DNA of 64,000 bases from Photobacterium proteolyticum (GCF_001939735.1 NZ_MJIL01000044.1:18205-82204); one strand, 5' to 3'. Shown: positions 44,885 through 54,193, numbered from the stretch's first letter. Notes: generated by a model from the sequence alone, not told the origin. Made by a program: numbers and translations.

Positions 44885-45541
44885 TTATTGTAAAGCCAAC
44901 TGTGAAAACGCGGCCTGATAGTGAACAAGATTAGGAATGTGATGATGATGCTGGCCTTTATCGCCTATCTCGACAAAATCATACCCCAGCTCTTGCGAGG
45001 CATGCTTGTTCCATGATCCATGTCCGAACAAGACCCGACGTTGGAACGTCGCACCTGAATCTTGCTTGGCCCTGAATGCTGCCAGCGCCATGATCTCAGT
45101 CCGGCTCATAGCATCAGAAGAAGAAGCAAACGTCATATTAGCAATATCAATACCCGCAGCTCGCAGCTTCAGCTTGGCTGCGGATTCCCAACCGCCTGTG
45201 GCAATCGCTACATGAGTATCTTCTCTTTCTCGCATCTGATCGATAAAATCTTTGGCTCCCTGAATCTGGCTAACTTCTGTAGGGTTCTTGACCAGATACT
45301 CCTGGATCAATTGTAGGTATCTCGCTTCGACCTGACGGTGAATCAGTGAGCGGCTGGCAGTGATCTTATGCTTGGAAATAATTTCATCCAATACACCAGA
45401 ATCAGTCACATTCCGGTAGTGGCTCCAATCTGCCTCAATGTGGATTCCCAACACATCCTGCACGGCCTGGGTATAACACTTCATATCAACACTTTCTGAA
45501 TCAACCAGGGTGCCATCAATATCAATAAGGAATAAGTTCAT
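44885..45541 (-). CDS. HAD-family hydrolase
   Basis: The protein opens with HAD motif I (LFLIDIDGTLVDSES) and has motif II in IATGGWESA, a Lys in the position of motif III, and motif IV near the C-terminus (VEIGDKG). It has a helical cap and is 218 residues long. ATG 45541 is chosen because AGGTAGAG lies just upstream; a GTG-type extension of 14 residues would be basic and unlike the family. Phosphatase substrate unknown. It is separate in sequence from the YqaB-like HAD at 32694. Confidence 0.83.
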   Translation of the reverse strand: MNLFLIDIDGTLVDSESVDMKCYTQAVQDVLGIHIEADWSHYRNVTDSGVLDEIISKHKITASRSLIHRQVEARYLQLIQEYLVKNPTEVSQIQGAKDFIDQMREREDTHVAIATGGWESAAKLKLRAAGIDIANMTFASSSDAMSRTEIMALAAFRAKQDSGATFQRRVLFGHGSWNKHASQELGYDFVEIGDKGQHHHHIPNLVHYQAAFSQLALQ

Positions 45542-45926
45542 TTTCTCTACCTTTGTTCTTTTCGTCTTTGGTAAGGCGGTCATAGCATGCGCTTGTAAAG
45601 GAAATGTTGCAATAGTGAGATTGCTACATTTTGTGTTTTTTTGCTCAGACTCAAACCTTTGCTAGTCAAATACTTATTCTTCACCAGGCGACACAACTTT
45701 TATTAATAATTTGTTAATAAATGTAATCCATTTCAACTGGGTCTCTTACCCTCCGTATTCGCTCTTATTGCTAACTAATTAAGCACTTTCGCAAAAAGGA
45801 AAATGACGCCCGGCTATTTGCCTTCCAAACTTATCTAGCCAGCTTTGCCTAGTATCTAAATACAGGTGCCCGTCGCCTCATAATAAAAACGAGAAGCAAT
45901 GTCGAAAGCACAAGAAGGAAGTCACA
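45542..45926. other. 385-bp intergenic region
   Basis: AT-rich DNA between the divergent HAD and HiPIP genes. It should hold both promoters. Nothing further is seen. Confidence 0.45.
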
Positions 45927-46226
45927 ATGAATGATCAATCGAATCGAAGAAGGTTCTTAAAATTCACCCTCGCGGGTGTCATCGGAGTTACACTGGGAGG
46001 GAAAAACCTAATCAAGCCAGCTCAGGCTTCTGAGCTCCCCCACCTGGATGAGGACGATGCACAGGCATCAGCACTTAAGTACACCCATAAGTCACCGTAC
46101 GAAGATAGAAACTGTTCGAACTGCGTATTGCTACAAGGTGAGGCGGGTGATGAATGGCGTCCGTGTCAACTATTCCCTGGTAAGCTAGTCTCATCCAAAG
46201 GCTGGTGTTCAGCCTGGGCAGGCTGA
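45927..46226 (+). CDS. High-potential iron-sulfur protein (HiPIP)
   Basis: This 99-residue protein has a Tat-type signal (SNRRRFLKFTLAGVIGVTLG) and the four cysteines that hold one [4Fe-4S] cluster: Cys63 and Cys66 (RNCSNCVLLQ), Cys80 (RPCQLFPGKLV) and Cys94 (KGWCSAW). HiPIPs are small periplasmic electron carriers that transfer electrons between cytochromes and terminal oxidases or reaction centres. The Tat signal agrees with export of the folded protein with its cluster. AAGGAAG lies 6-7 bases before the ATG. No redox partner gene is adjacent. HiPIPs are best known from phototrophs and some marine heterotrophs. Confidence 0.92.
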   Translation: MNDQSNRRRFLKFTLAGVIGVTLGGKNLIKPAQASELPHLDEDDAQASALKYTHKSPYEDRNCSNCVLLQGEAGDEWRPCQLFPGKLVSSKGWCSAWAG

Positions 46227-46266
46227 TCAGCACCTTTGATGAGTCGTGTTTAGAGCCTTCGAGCGT

Positions 46267-46293
46267 AATAAGCCCGACATTAGCGGGCTTATT
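46267..46293. terminator. Terminator between HiPIP and yegD
   Basis: AATAAGCCCG and CGGGCTTATT pair around ACATTAG; A/T tracts lie on both sides, so it serves both convergent genes. Confidence 0.88.
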
Positions 46294-46294
46294 C

Positions 46295-47647
46295 CTAGGC
46301 AAAACAGCGTTCTGCCCACCTGGCCAGACCGGCAGTCACTGAGCCAAAGTAGCTTCCGCTGACCACAGGGACATCAGGCAATTGTTGCTCGATACAGGCT
46401 CTGAGGATAGGCGAACGGGCCGTCCCTCCCGTCATATAGATGACATCGGGCTTTTTACCACTTTGCTGTATTGCTTCAGTTACCAGTTGGCTCATTTTGA
46501 CTCTCGGCGACTCAATGGCTGTGGCCATATCTTGCTGCGTGACAGAAACATCAAGCAATTCCGATAACCCATCAAGCTCAACATGGCAGGATGCTGCATC
46601 CGATAGAGCAATCTTGCACTCTTCCGCCTTTCTAACCAATTGATAGCCCAGTGTTTCGTGATATACACGTAACAAGTGAAGCAGCTTCTCCGGCTCAGCA
46701 GCATCACGTCGCAGCTGATCCAATACCGTTAGGTTAGACGCACTGTAGAACTCAGTCTGGGCAACAATGTTATTGATTGCTATCGGGTTCCAAAACTGGC
46801 TGATCGGCATATCAATCCCGTTGCGGGTTTTGCTGCCAAGGCCGAGCATCGGCATCAACTGGCGAAATGCAAGGTGGATATCCAGATCATTACCGCCGAC
46901 CCGAAGGCCGCTGTGCGCCAGCAGGCTTTCCTGACGGTCGGCCTTTCCTTGCCAATCCGGTCCCATCTCGATGATCGAGCAGTCTGTTGTGCCGCCGCCG
47001 ATATCGACCACCAGCACGGTTTTGTTTTCCGTCAGTGTACTTTCATACTCCAGCCCTGCTGCTACCGGTTCATACTGGAACTCAATGTGCTTAAACCCGG
47101 CACGTTTGGCAGCCTGGCTCAGGATCATTTCAGCCTGCTGATTGGCTCGTTCGCCTCCGGTGCCCTGAAAGTTCACCGGTCGCCCAATCACAGTGCTCTC
47201 GATGGAGCTATCGAGCGACAGCTCCGACTGCATCTTGATGTTGCTCATCATGGCGCAAACCAGGTCTTCGAAGAAACTGATTTGCACATCGCGCAGGCCA
47301 TTTGCACCAAGAAACGATTTGGGTGATTTTACGTAATAGACCTCTTCGGGATCATCGAGGTATAAATCAAGCGCCGCTTGTCCAAAGAGTAGATCACCCT
47401 TCTCGACAATAATGTCTTCATCACGGTTAAGAGCGATAGCCCGGCGAAGCACCTGCTCGCCCACCGTATCTCCCGGCTTCACCCCCATATGGCGGTAGAG
47501 GTATTCGCTAACCGCTTCACGAGTTGGTGCACACAGTGTGGAAGGTATGTACTTGTTGCCCTTTTCAAGCGAAAGCAGTTGCGGTTTTCCCTGCGCCATC
47601 ATAGCGACAGAGCAATTTGCTGTTCCGTAATCAAAACCTATGTACAT
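46295..47647 (-). CDS. yegD: YegD-like Hsp70-family chaperone
   Basis: The 450-residue protein consists of the Hsp70 nucleotide-binding fold alone: phosphate-1 loop IGFDYGTANCSVAMM, phosphate-2 loop VVDIGGGTTDCSII and adenosine motif IYMTGGTARSP. Length and the DYGTANCS start match E. coli YegD, a poorly understood Hsp70 relative without a substrate-binding domain. ATG 47647 is chosen for GGAGG at good spacing and because it matches the family start; an upstream ATG would add 24 unlikely residues. It is the third Hsp70-family gene in this window. Confidence 0.92.
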   Translation of the reverse strand: MYIGFDYGTANCSVAMMAQGKPQLLSLEKGNKYIPSTLCAPTREAVSEYLYRHMGVKPGDTVGEQVLRRAIALNRDEDIIVEKGDLLFGQAALDLYLDDPEEVYYVKSPKSFLGANGLRDVQISFFEDLVCAMMSNIKMQSELSLDSSIESTVIGRPVNFQGTGGERANQQAEMILSQAAKRAGFKHIEFQYEPVAAGLEYESTLTENKTVLVVDIGGGTTDCSIIEMGPDWQGKADRQESLLAHSGLRVGGNDLDIHLAFRQLMPMLGLGSKTRNGIDMPISQFWNPIAINNIVAQTEFYSASNLTVLDQLRRDAAEPEKLLHLLRVYHETLGYQLVRKAEECKIALSDAASCHVELDGLSELLDVSVTQQDMATAIESPRVKMSQLVTEAIQQSGKKPDVIYMTGGTARSPILRACIEQQLPDVPVVSGSYFGSVTAGLARWAERCFA

Positions 47648-47845
47648 GCTGTACCTCCACACAGAAAAAAGCCGCTCATCATACAGAAATTTAAAAATTC
47701 TACAATCACTTAAGTACACACATAACAGCAGCCCGGTATCTAACCCTAATAGGTAAAACTATGTAAGTTTTGATGTGTTACCACGTATTTTCCCCCGGAT
47801 TCAGCCATAATTAATGATTATTTTTAACTGGTTAGTCCCTAAACA

Positions 47846-48466
47846 ATGCTTAAATCAATAATTCCTCTATTTATCGCCCTACTAGCCCTAGCTGGCTGTA
47901 ATGATGCTGCGACTCCGAAAGAAGGTGTCAAATACAAAGTCGTTACAGAAACTGTCGAGAATGCCGCTCATGTTATCGAAGTCTTCTCGCTGGCTTGCGG
48001 GCACTGTCGCAGCATGGAGACAATGCTGCCTGAGATCAAAAAGCTAGCAGGCGTCGATATCGACAAAGTTCACGTCACTTTCAATAAAAGTGCTCAGATC
48101 GCAGCTTATATCTACTACACTGTCGCGATTCAGAGCGATGGAGTGCCTGATGCTGCGCTAATGGAATCACTGTTCGCCTACGTACAAGACACTGGTGACA
48201 CTGTCACTGAAGATGAGCGAAAAACACTGCTGACCAAAATTTTCGCCACACACAACCTGACTAGCCCGTTTGAACTAACCGAAGAACAGCACAAACAAGT
48301 GTATAAGAAGCTAACTGAAGCTGAGCAAGTCGTCACAAACGCCGAAATCGCCTCTGTCCCGGCCTTCCTTGTCCAGGGCAAGTATCTGGTTGAAAGCAGC
48401 GCACATGAAAGCCTGGAAGACATGGCCAATACAATTAGCTATCTTACAAAGCTAGACAACAAATAA
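47846..48466 (+). CDS. DsbA-like thiol-disulfide lipoprotein
   Basis: The 206-residue protein has a lipoprotein signal (PLFIALLALAGC, Cys18) and a thioredoxin fold of DsbA type with an active site CGHC (Cys51-Cys54, in EVFSLACGHCRSME) and the cis-proline loop SVPAF near residue 172. DsbA normally has CPHC; Gly in place of Pro would probably make the disulfide less oxidising. The helical insertion between the active site and the cis-Pro is present. Anchoring in the membrane suggests a dedicated envelope client. The start has no clear ribosome-binding site. Confidence 0.87.
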   Translation: MLKSIIPLFIALLALAGCNDAATPKEGVKYKVVTETVENAAHVIEVFSLACGHCRSMETMLPEIKKLAGVDIDKVHVTFNKSAQIAAYIYYTVAIQSDGVPDAALMESLFAYVQDTGDTVTEDERKTLLTKIFATHNLTSPFELTEEQHKQVYKKLTEAEQVVTNAEIASVPAFLVQGKYLVESSAHESLEDMANTISYLTKLDNK

Positions 48467-48497
48467 GCACCCCGGGGTAACACCTGGCAACCAAGAA

Positions 48498-48522
48498 GCA
48501 GCCTCATTCGGGGCTGTTTTTT
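48498..48522 (+). terminator. Terminator after DsbA-like gene
   Basis: CAGCC and GGCTG arms enclose a seven-base loop and part of the stem, followed by TTTTTT. Confidence 0.75.
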
Positions 48523-48672
48523 GTATCTCAGACTAAAAATTAAAATCTCATAGCCGACAGATATTCAAACGTAAAGGTAACGAATTGATTAGGCGGAGAA
48601 TGAATCGATGGGAAAATGCGAAACTAAGATACCAGGGAGCAAATATTGATTGATGAGTTTAACGAGAGAAGA

Positions 48673-48746
48673 TGGAGGCGCGTCCCGGAGTCGAACCGAG
48701 GTCCACGGATTTGCAATCCGCTGCATAGCCACTCTGCCAACGCGCC
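48673..48746 (-). tRNA. tRNA-Cys (anticodon GCA)
   Basis: On the minus strand the 74-nt cloverleaf has acceptor GGCGCGT/ACGCGCC, anticodon stem GGATT/AATCC around the GCA anticodon, T arm CTCGG-TTCGACT-CCGGG and an encoded TCCA end. The fit is complete. Confidence 0.96.
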
Positions 48747-49031
48747 ATGTTGTTTCGAGGAAACAAGACAGAAAGTGAGGGCTGGCCACTCTCTGAAGAC
48801 GAGGCGCATTATCCATATCCTGACGTTGAGCACAACCCTTTTTTCACGCGCTTAACCACCTTTAGATCTGAACGTTCAAGCTTTGCACTAACTGTTTTCT
48901 TATCCCCCTGCCCGTAAGTGTAAAAAGAGATTTCAATACCATTGCAAAACAATTTTCACACAAGTTGATCTTTACACTTAACACTAGGATCACATGGGTA
49001 GATAATGTGACTGTCAAGACTTGAAGATCAT

Positions 49032-49044
49032 CATATATAGTGTT
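49032..49044. promoter_or_regulatory. Candidate NrdR box
   Basis: CATATATAGTGTT, read on the other strand as AACACTATATATG, fits the NrdR box consensus (ACACTATATNTTGT type). It lies about 140 bases before nrdJ. A poorer second copy may follow at about 49062-49075 (CACAACATATGAC). NrdR represses ribonucleotide reductase genes in response to nucleotides, and boxes usually come in pairs. Confidence 0.5.
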
Positions 49045-49066
49045 TTGATCTGCCACCTTGCCACAA

Positions 49067-49099
49067 CATATGACGTTCAGGCTCAACGAACGTCATGTG
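49067..49099. promoter_or_regulatory. Perfect hairpin in nrdJ leader
   Basis: CATATGACGTTC pairs with GAACGTCATGTG (11 Watson-Crick pairs and one G-T) around AGGCTCAAC. No T-run follows, so it is not an intrinsic terminator. It could be a DNA operator or an mRNA stem about 80 bases before the start codon. Confidence 0.6.
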
Positions 49100-49177
49100 G
49101 ATATAAAGCAGTTTTTTATGAATCTGGGTTATATCAATCGTGCTGGACTAAATGACAAACATTAAGGTGCATTCATA

Positions 49178-51328
49178 ATGGCGAAAACCCCAACAGCTTC
49201 TGAAGTATCTCAAGCAATCGATATTGAATACCAATCTACCTCAATGGAGATCTGGGATAGCAAATATCGTCTTAAATCAAAGCATGGAGAAGCTATTGAT
49301 GTCACGCTTGACGACACCTTCAAACGTGTTGCTCGCGCGTTAGCTGATTTAGAAGAAGATAAAGTCAAAGAACACTGGTACAACGAATTCCTGTGGGCAC
49401 TTCGTAACGGCGCTATCCCGGCTGGCCGTATTACCTCCAATGCCGGCGCATTTGAACACAAGCCTGCCACGTCGACAATCAACTGTACTGTCTCCGGTAC
49501 TATCCAGGACTCAATGGATGACATTCTTGGCAAGGTGCACGAGGCTGGTCTTACACTGAAAGCAGGCTGTGGTATCGGCTACGACTTCTCTACCCTGCGT
49601 CCGCGCGGTGCGTTTGTCTCTGGTGCTGGTGCCTATACCTCCGGCCCGCTGTCGTTCATGGATATCTATGACAAGATGTGTTTCACCGTTTCGTCTGCCG
49701 GTGGTCGCCGCGGTGCGCAGATGGGCACCATGGACATCCGCCACCCGGATATCATCGACTTTATCCGCGCCAAGCGAGAAGATGGTCGCCTGCGCCAGTT
49801 CAACTTGTCTCTGCTGATCACCGAAGAATTTATCGAAGCCGTTAAGAATGATCGCGAGTGGCGGCTGATGTTCCCTGTTACGGCCAAAGAAGCCAAGCAA
49901 GACGGACTGGATCTGCAAAATGATGAGTCTATCGTCTGGACTGACTGGCCGACAAAAGAAGATCTTGTCGAAGATAGCGAAGGTCGAGTTGCATGTAAGG
50001 TATTCCGCACCATGCCTGCCCGCAACCTGTGGAATGTTATCATGACGTCTACCTATGACTATGCCGAACCGGGTTTCATCCTGATCGACAAGGTCAACCA
50101 AATGAACAACAACTGGTTCTGCGAAGAAATCCGCGCAACCAACCCATGTGGTGAGCAGCCGCTACCACCTTACGGTGCGTGTCTGCTGGGCTCGGTGAAC
50201 CTAACTAAATTTGTTCGTGAACCATTTACCAATAATGCCCACTTCGACTGGGATGCCTACCGTCGTGTTGTGGCTATTTTCACCCGTATGCTAGACAACG
50301 TGGTCGAAATCAACAAGCTGCCTCTTGAAAAGCAACGCCATGAGATCGAGCACAAACGCCGCCACGGTATGGGCTTTTTGGGCCTAGGCTCGACAACCAC
50401 TATGCTGAAGCACAAATACGGCAGCGCAGCCTCTGTTGCCTTCACAGAGCAAATTGCCCAGGAAATGGCCATCACAGGCTGGAAAGAAGCCCTTAGCCTT
50501 GCCAAAGAGAAAGGCGTTGCACCAGTGATGAATGAAGAATTTGAGATCACCGGCAAGATGATGCGTCTGCGCCCGGAAATGGCAAAGGACGGTATCAAGG
50601 TTGGCGACAAGGTTAAAGGCAAGGTGCTACATGCAAAATACAGCCGCTACATGCAGCAAGTTGCTGAAGTCGAGCCAGCCCTTGTCGCGGAGCTAGCCAA
50701 GCACGGTGCGCGTTTTACCCACCACAGCTCCATCGCCCCGACAGGCACAATCTCGCTGTCGCTGGCAAACAACGCCAGTAACGGTATCGAGCCAAGCTTT
50801 GCCCACCACTACACACGAAACGTGATTGTGACGGGCAAGAAAACGAAAGAAAGTGTTGATGTGTACAGCTTTGAGCTGCTTGCCTACCGCGAGCTGATCA
50901 ATGACAAAGCCATGCCATACAGCACCGACGAAGAAGCAAAACTACCGGAGTACTTCATCACCGCCGATGATATAACCCCAAGCCAACATGTCGAGGTTCA
51001 GGCCGCGGCACAACGCTGGATTGACTCGTCTATCTCTAAAACCGCCAACGTGCCGACAGACTTCCCGTTCGAGGATTTCAAAGACATCTACATGGATGCC
51101 TATGACAAAGGTCTGAAAGGCTGTACGACGTTCCGCTTCAATCCAGAAGTGTTCCAGGGCGTACTGGTTAAAGAGCAGGATCTGGAGAACACCACCTATG
51201 TGTTCAACCTTGAAGACGGCTCAACCTTCGAAGCAAAGGGCAACGAAGAAATTGAATATGACGGCGAAACCCACACTGCAGCAAACCTTTATGATGCGCT
51301 GAAAGAAGGTTACTACGGTAAATTTTAA
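49178..51328 (+). CDS. nrdJ: Adenosylcobalamin-dependent ribonucleotide reductase, catalytic chain
   Basis: The 716-residue protein has the class II reductase catalytic barrel: substrate cysteine near STINCTVSGTI, the LKAGCGIGYDFSTLRPRGA segment, SAGGRRGAQMGTM, the finger-loop NPCGEQPLPPYGACLLGSVNL with the radical cysteine, and APTGTISL. It reduces ribonucleotides to deoxyribonucleotides with a B12-derived radical and so needs no oxygen. Compared with single-chain NrdJ proteins its C-terminal part is encoded separately in the next gene (NrdJa/NrdJb arrangement). AAGGTG precedes the ATG. An NrdR-like box is upstream. Confidence 0.93.
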   Translation: MAKTPTASEVSQAIDIEYQSTSMEIWDSKYRLKSKHGEAIDVTLDDTFKRVARALADLEEDKVKEHWYNEFLWALRNGAIPAGRITSNAGAFEHKPATSTINCTVSGTIQDSMDDILGKVHEAGLTLKAGCGIGYDFSTLRPRGAFVSGAGAYTSGPLSFMDIYDKMCFTVSSAGGRRGAQMGTMDIRHPDIIDFIRAKREDGRLRQFNLSLLITEEFIEAVKNDREWRLMFPVTAKEAKQDGLDLQNDESIVWTDWPTKEDLVEDSEGRVACKVFRTMPARNLWNVIMTSTYDYAEPGFILIDKVNQMNNNWFCEEIRATNPCGEQPLPPYGACLLGSVNLTKFVREPFTNNAHFDWDAYRRVVAIFTRMLDNVVEINKLPLEKQRHEIEHKRRHGMGFLGLGSTTTMLKHKYGSAASVAFTEQIAQEMAITGWKEALSLAKEKGVAPVMNEEFEITGKMMRLRPEMAKDGIKVGDKVKGKVLHAKYSRYMQQVAEVEPALVAELAKHGARFTHHSSIAPTGTISLSLANNASNGIEPSFAHHYTRNVIVTGKKTKESVDVYSFELLAYRELINDKAMPYSTDEEAKLPEYFITADDITPSQHVEVQAAAQRWIDSSISKTANVPTDFPFEDFKDIYMDAYDKGLKGCTTFRFNPEVFQGVLVKEQDLENTTYVFNLEDGSTFEAKGNEEIEYDGETHTAANLYDALKEGYYGKF

Positions 51329-51340
51329 GGTTAGAGAATC

Positions 51341-52030
51341 ATGGTCAAAAAGATTGACAGCAAAATTGTTGGTTTCAAAGTAAAAAGCCAGGAGCAAGAT
51401 GCTCAGCCAGAGGCACCAGCAAAACCAGAAGTTGAAGTTGTGCACATGCATGAAGATATGCCGCGGCCAGAAAAGCTGTTGGGCACAACCTACAAGCTAA
51501 AGACTCCGGAGCATATCTCTGAGCACTCCCTGTTCATTACCATCAATGATGTTGTCCTGAATGAAGGCACAGAATACGAAGTGCGCCGTCCGTTCGAAGT
51601 GTTTATCAACTCGAAGAGCCTTGAACACTATCAGTGGATTGTTGCGCTGACGCGTATAATGTCGGCGGTATTCCGTAAAGGCGGCGACTGTACCTTCCTG
51701 GTTGAAGAGCTACGCTCGGTATTCGACCCGCGCGGCGGATACTGGAACAAAGGCAAGTATGTCCCGTCTCTGATTGCAGAGATTGGCAATGTCATTGAGC
51801 AGCACCTGACAGAAATTGGCATGTTAGGCAAACCTGAGGTCGACGAACACCAGCAGGCTTTTCTTGATGCAAAAAAAGCCGAGCTAGCGGCAGCACAAGA
51901 AGAAAAAGAAGAAGACAAAGGTAACTTCCCGCCAAGCGCGACCCTTTGCTACAAATGCCACACCAAGGCAGTCATCGTCAAAGACGGCTGCCAGACCTGC
52001 CTGAACTGCGGCGACTCTAAATGTGGTTAG
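51341..52030 (+). CDS. NrdJ C-terminal partner chain (NrdJb/TSCPD-type)
   Basis: The 229-residue protein has a conserved TSCPD-like part (~45-155) and ends in a cysteine-rich tail (CYKCHTKAVIVKDGCQTCLN and CGDSKCG). In single-chain class II reductases the last cysteines re-reduce the active site; here the tail would do so in trans or form a zinc ribbon. The gene is 12 bp from nrdJ with AAGGTTAGAG before the ATG, so the two chains are coordinately made. The same split is known from Pseudomonas aeruginosa. Confidence 0.88.
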   Translation: MVKKIDSKIVGFKVKSQEQDAQPEAPAKPEVEVVHMHEDMPRPEKLLGTTYKLKTPEHISEHSLFITINDVVLNEGTEYEVRRPFEVFINSKSLEHYQWIVALTRIMSAVFRKGGDCTFLVEELRSVFDPRGGYWNKGKYVPSLIAEIGNVIEQHLTEIGMLGKPEVDEHQQAFLDAKKAELAAAQEEKEEDKGNFPPSATLCYKCHTKAVIVKDGCQTCLNCGDSKCG

Positions 52031-52082
52031 GTTATACAGCTAATTAGACGCTAATAATTCGCGCTTTTTGCTGTAAAACAAG

Positions 52083-52123
52083 AAGGCTCACACAACATGC
52101 CATGCGTGATTAGTGTGAGCCTT
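52083..52123. terminator. Hairpin between nrdJ operon and sensor kinase gene
   Basis: AAGGCTCACAC and GTGTGAGCCTT pair perfectly with a 19-base loop. The T-tract is better on the minus strand. A similar GGCTCACAC/GTGTGAGCC hairpin is present at 55865-55905. Confidence 0.7.
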
Positions 52124-52152
52124 CAGACTGCAGGCATTTAACTGCGCCCCAT

Positions 52153-53484
52153 CTATACAGATTTAGGTATAGACACAGTAAAACGCGCACCACCATACTG
52201 ACTGTCAGAGACGTCAATCATCCAGCCCAGCAAACCAGCAGCGCTTCCGGCTATCGCCAGCCCAAGCCCAAAACCACCTGTACTTGCAGTTCGGCTTTTA
52301 TCCAAACGAGAGAATGCATAAAAGATCTCATCATATTTGTCTTTAGGGATCCCTGGCCCATCATCTTCAACATCAACCTGCCAGTACCCACCCTCATCAG
52401 ACAAGTTCACCCATACCTGTTCAATTGCATACTTGTCGGCATTTTTAACCAAATTATCAATAACTAATCTTGCTAACGTTCGATCAAACAATGCATGCTT
52501 TGAGTCTGTCAAAGCTGAATTGAGTTTTCCTTTTCCCGGCGCCATTGCTACCAGGCGTTTATGGCAAAATCCCTCAATATCGACAGATTCTCTGTTCAAT
52601 AGTTCCTGAGGGTTATTTTCCGGAGCTAACCGGTAAAGAGTGATAATGTCAGATGCTAAGCCATTAACATCATCAATGTAACCATCAATATCATCGAACA
52701 ATGGTTGCTCTTCTTTCCTTGCGTGAAGCCTAGCCAGATCTGACGCCAACTGAATACGGTTTAAAGGAGTACGAATTTCATGAGGGATTGCATGGGCAAA
52801 AATCTGGCTTTGTCGTACGCGAGTTTCGATATCACTCGCCATATCATTGAAGCTCTTTGCCAGAGAGGCTACAGGCTCGGGTATATTCGTTTGTGCCCTA
52901 ACCTGCAACTTGCCCTGACCAAACGCCACCTGAGTATGCTGTAGAGTCTGTATCTGACTTTGTAATTTCCGTAATAAAACATAAACAGGCAAAGATAGAG
53001 ACAAACAGACGAAGAGTACCAAGCCCATTAAAAACAGGTTTTCTGTATGTTTGTACCATTCAACTTCAGGACTGAAAAAGTCCTGGTTCTCGCTGAACAC
53101 AAGCAACTGACCACTACCAGAGAGCGGAAAAACAGTAACGTAGACTTGTCCGTCTTTCAAATAAATCGGTGAAGAATCTATTTCGTATAAAAATTCACAT
53201 CCAGCACAGTAAAAATCTTCTACGGTGCTTTTCTCTAACGAAAGATCGAAAATATAAAATGTCTGTTTATTGCTTGTTGTTAATTCTTTATACAAAGAAT
53301 CAGGATTATCATACTGTTCTAGATACTGTTTAAAAAAGAAACGTCCGTCATTAAGGAATATACTGGCTTCAGTTCTACGCATATAACCATCACCAATAGT
53401 GATAAAGCTATATAGCGCTAAAATGAGCGCAACAACAATTCCAGTATATAACCGAAGAAACATTGACGAGCCAAAATTAAGCAT
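52153..53484 (-). CDS. Sensor histidine kinase, RstB-like
   Basis: The ~444-residue protein has two transmembrane helices (~9-30 and ~145-168) around a ~115-residue periplasmic sensor domain, followed by a HAMP region, the phosphoacceptor His (IPHEIRTPLNR), the N box (DNLVKNADKYA) and G boxes (DDGPGIP, GFGLGLAI). The periplasmic part has two close cysteines (FYCAGCEFLY). The ATG at 53484 overlaps the TAA of the regulator gene by eight bases; ATG 53463 is another possible start. Signal unknown. It forms a pair with the RstA-like regulator just upstream. Confidence 0.88.
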   Translation of the reverse strand: MLNFGSSMFLRLYTGIVVALILALYSFITIGDGYMRRTEASIFLNDGRFFFKQYLEQYDNPDSLYKELTTSNKQTFYIFDLSLEKSTVEDFYCAGCEFLYEIDSSPIYLKDGQVYVTVFPLSGSGQLLVFSENQDFFSPEVEWYKHTENLFLMGLVLFVCLSLSLPVYVLLRKLQSQIQTLQHTQVAFGQGKLQVRAQTNIPEPVASLAKSFNDMASDIETRVRQSQIFAHAIPHEIRTPLNRIQLASDLARLHARKEEQPLFDDIDGYIDDVNGLASDIITLYRLAPENNPQELLNRESVDIEGFCHKRLVAMAPGKGKLNSALTDSKHALFDRTLARLVIDNLVKNADKYAIEQVWVNLSDEGGYWQVDVEDDGPGIPKDKYDEIFYAFSRLDKSRTASTGGFGLGLAIAGSAAGLLGWMIDVSDSQYGGARFTVSIPKSV

Positions 53485-54193
53485 CAGAAAGCATATAACC
53501 TTTATTTCGAATTGTTCTGACCACCGCCTTATTAACATTGTGAGTAGACAGTTTTCTTCTTAAGCCCGAAATCCGCATATCTATGGAACGGTCATTCACA
53601 TTATAGTCAATGCCGCGAATATGCTTACAACACTCTTCACGGGAGACAACTTCACCACTATGTTCAAACAGCAACTGCAGCACTTCATATTCAGACACGG
53701 TCAAATCTAACTGTTTATTGTTGAAAAAAGCTCTCTGGCTAGAGTTGTGTAACGATATACCAAATTTTTCAACAACACCTTCTGCTAGCTTAAATTTCTT
53801 GGGACGTGATCGTCTCAGCAGAGCTTCAATCCTCGCCAATAAAATATGCCCGCGAACAGGCTTGGTGACATAATCGTCCGCACCGAGCTTAAATAATGTG
53901 ACTTCACTCATTTCATCGGCAGAGGCTGTCAGTACTAAAATCATTCCGGTATAAAACTCCCGTGCTCTTCGGCAAATTTCAGCACCATCCAGACCTGGCA
54001 GCATTAAATCCAACAGAACAACATCTGGTGCAAACTCTTTTATACCATCAAGTGCTACATCTCCACTGTCAATGACCTTTGTTTCATAACCTTCAGTTTC
54101 AAGATACATCTTTGTCAGACGAGCTATCTCACTATCATCTTCGATAAGGAGTATTTTATTTTCCGACTCAATCATATTTATTTTCTTTGACAA
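53477..54193 (-). CDS. OmpR-family response regulator, RstA-like
   Basis: The receiver domain (~12-125) has the acidic pair Asp19/Asp20, the phosphoacceptor Asp62 (VVLLDLMLPGLDG), Thr89 and Lys111 (DYVTKP). The C-terminal winged HTH (~140-235) includes LTVSEYEVLQLLFEHSGEVV and DRSIDMRISGLRRKL. Length and sequence resemble RstA. It is translationally coupled to the histidine kinase. ATG 54175 is an alternative start. The divergent lipoprotein gene at 54646 could be a target, as far as position shows. Confidence 0.92.
   Translation of the reverse strand: MSKKINMIESENKILLIEDDSEIARLTKMYLETEGYETKVIDSGDVALDGIKEFAPDVVLLDLMLPGLDGAEICRRAREFYTGMILVLTASADEMSEVTLFKLGADDYVTKPVRGHILLARIEALLRRSRPKKFKLAEGVVEKFGISLHNSSQRAFFNNKQLDLTVSEYEVLQLLFEHSGEVVSREECCKHIRGIDYNVNDRSIDMRISGLRRKLSTHNVNKAVVRTIRNKGYMLSDA

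Larger units (their letters stand above)
48747..49177. other. Promoter and leader of nrdJ, including tRNA-Cys promoter side
   Basis: This 431-bp region precedes the divergent tRNA-Cys and nrdJ genes. It contains an NrdR-like box and a strong hairpin (listed separately). The pattern of a cobalamin riboswitch was looked for and not found. Confidence 0.5.

Noticed and set aside
48589..48855. Short frames over tRNA-Cys on both strands
   Set aside because: They are antisense or sense translations of the tRNA and its flanks.
48860..49177. Cobalamin riboswitch ahead of the B12-dependent reductase
   Set aside because: The expected conserved B12-box words were not found; a hairpin and NrdR-like box explain the region better.
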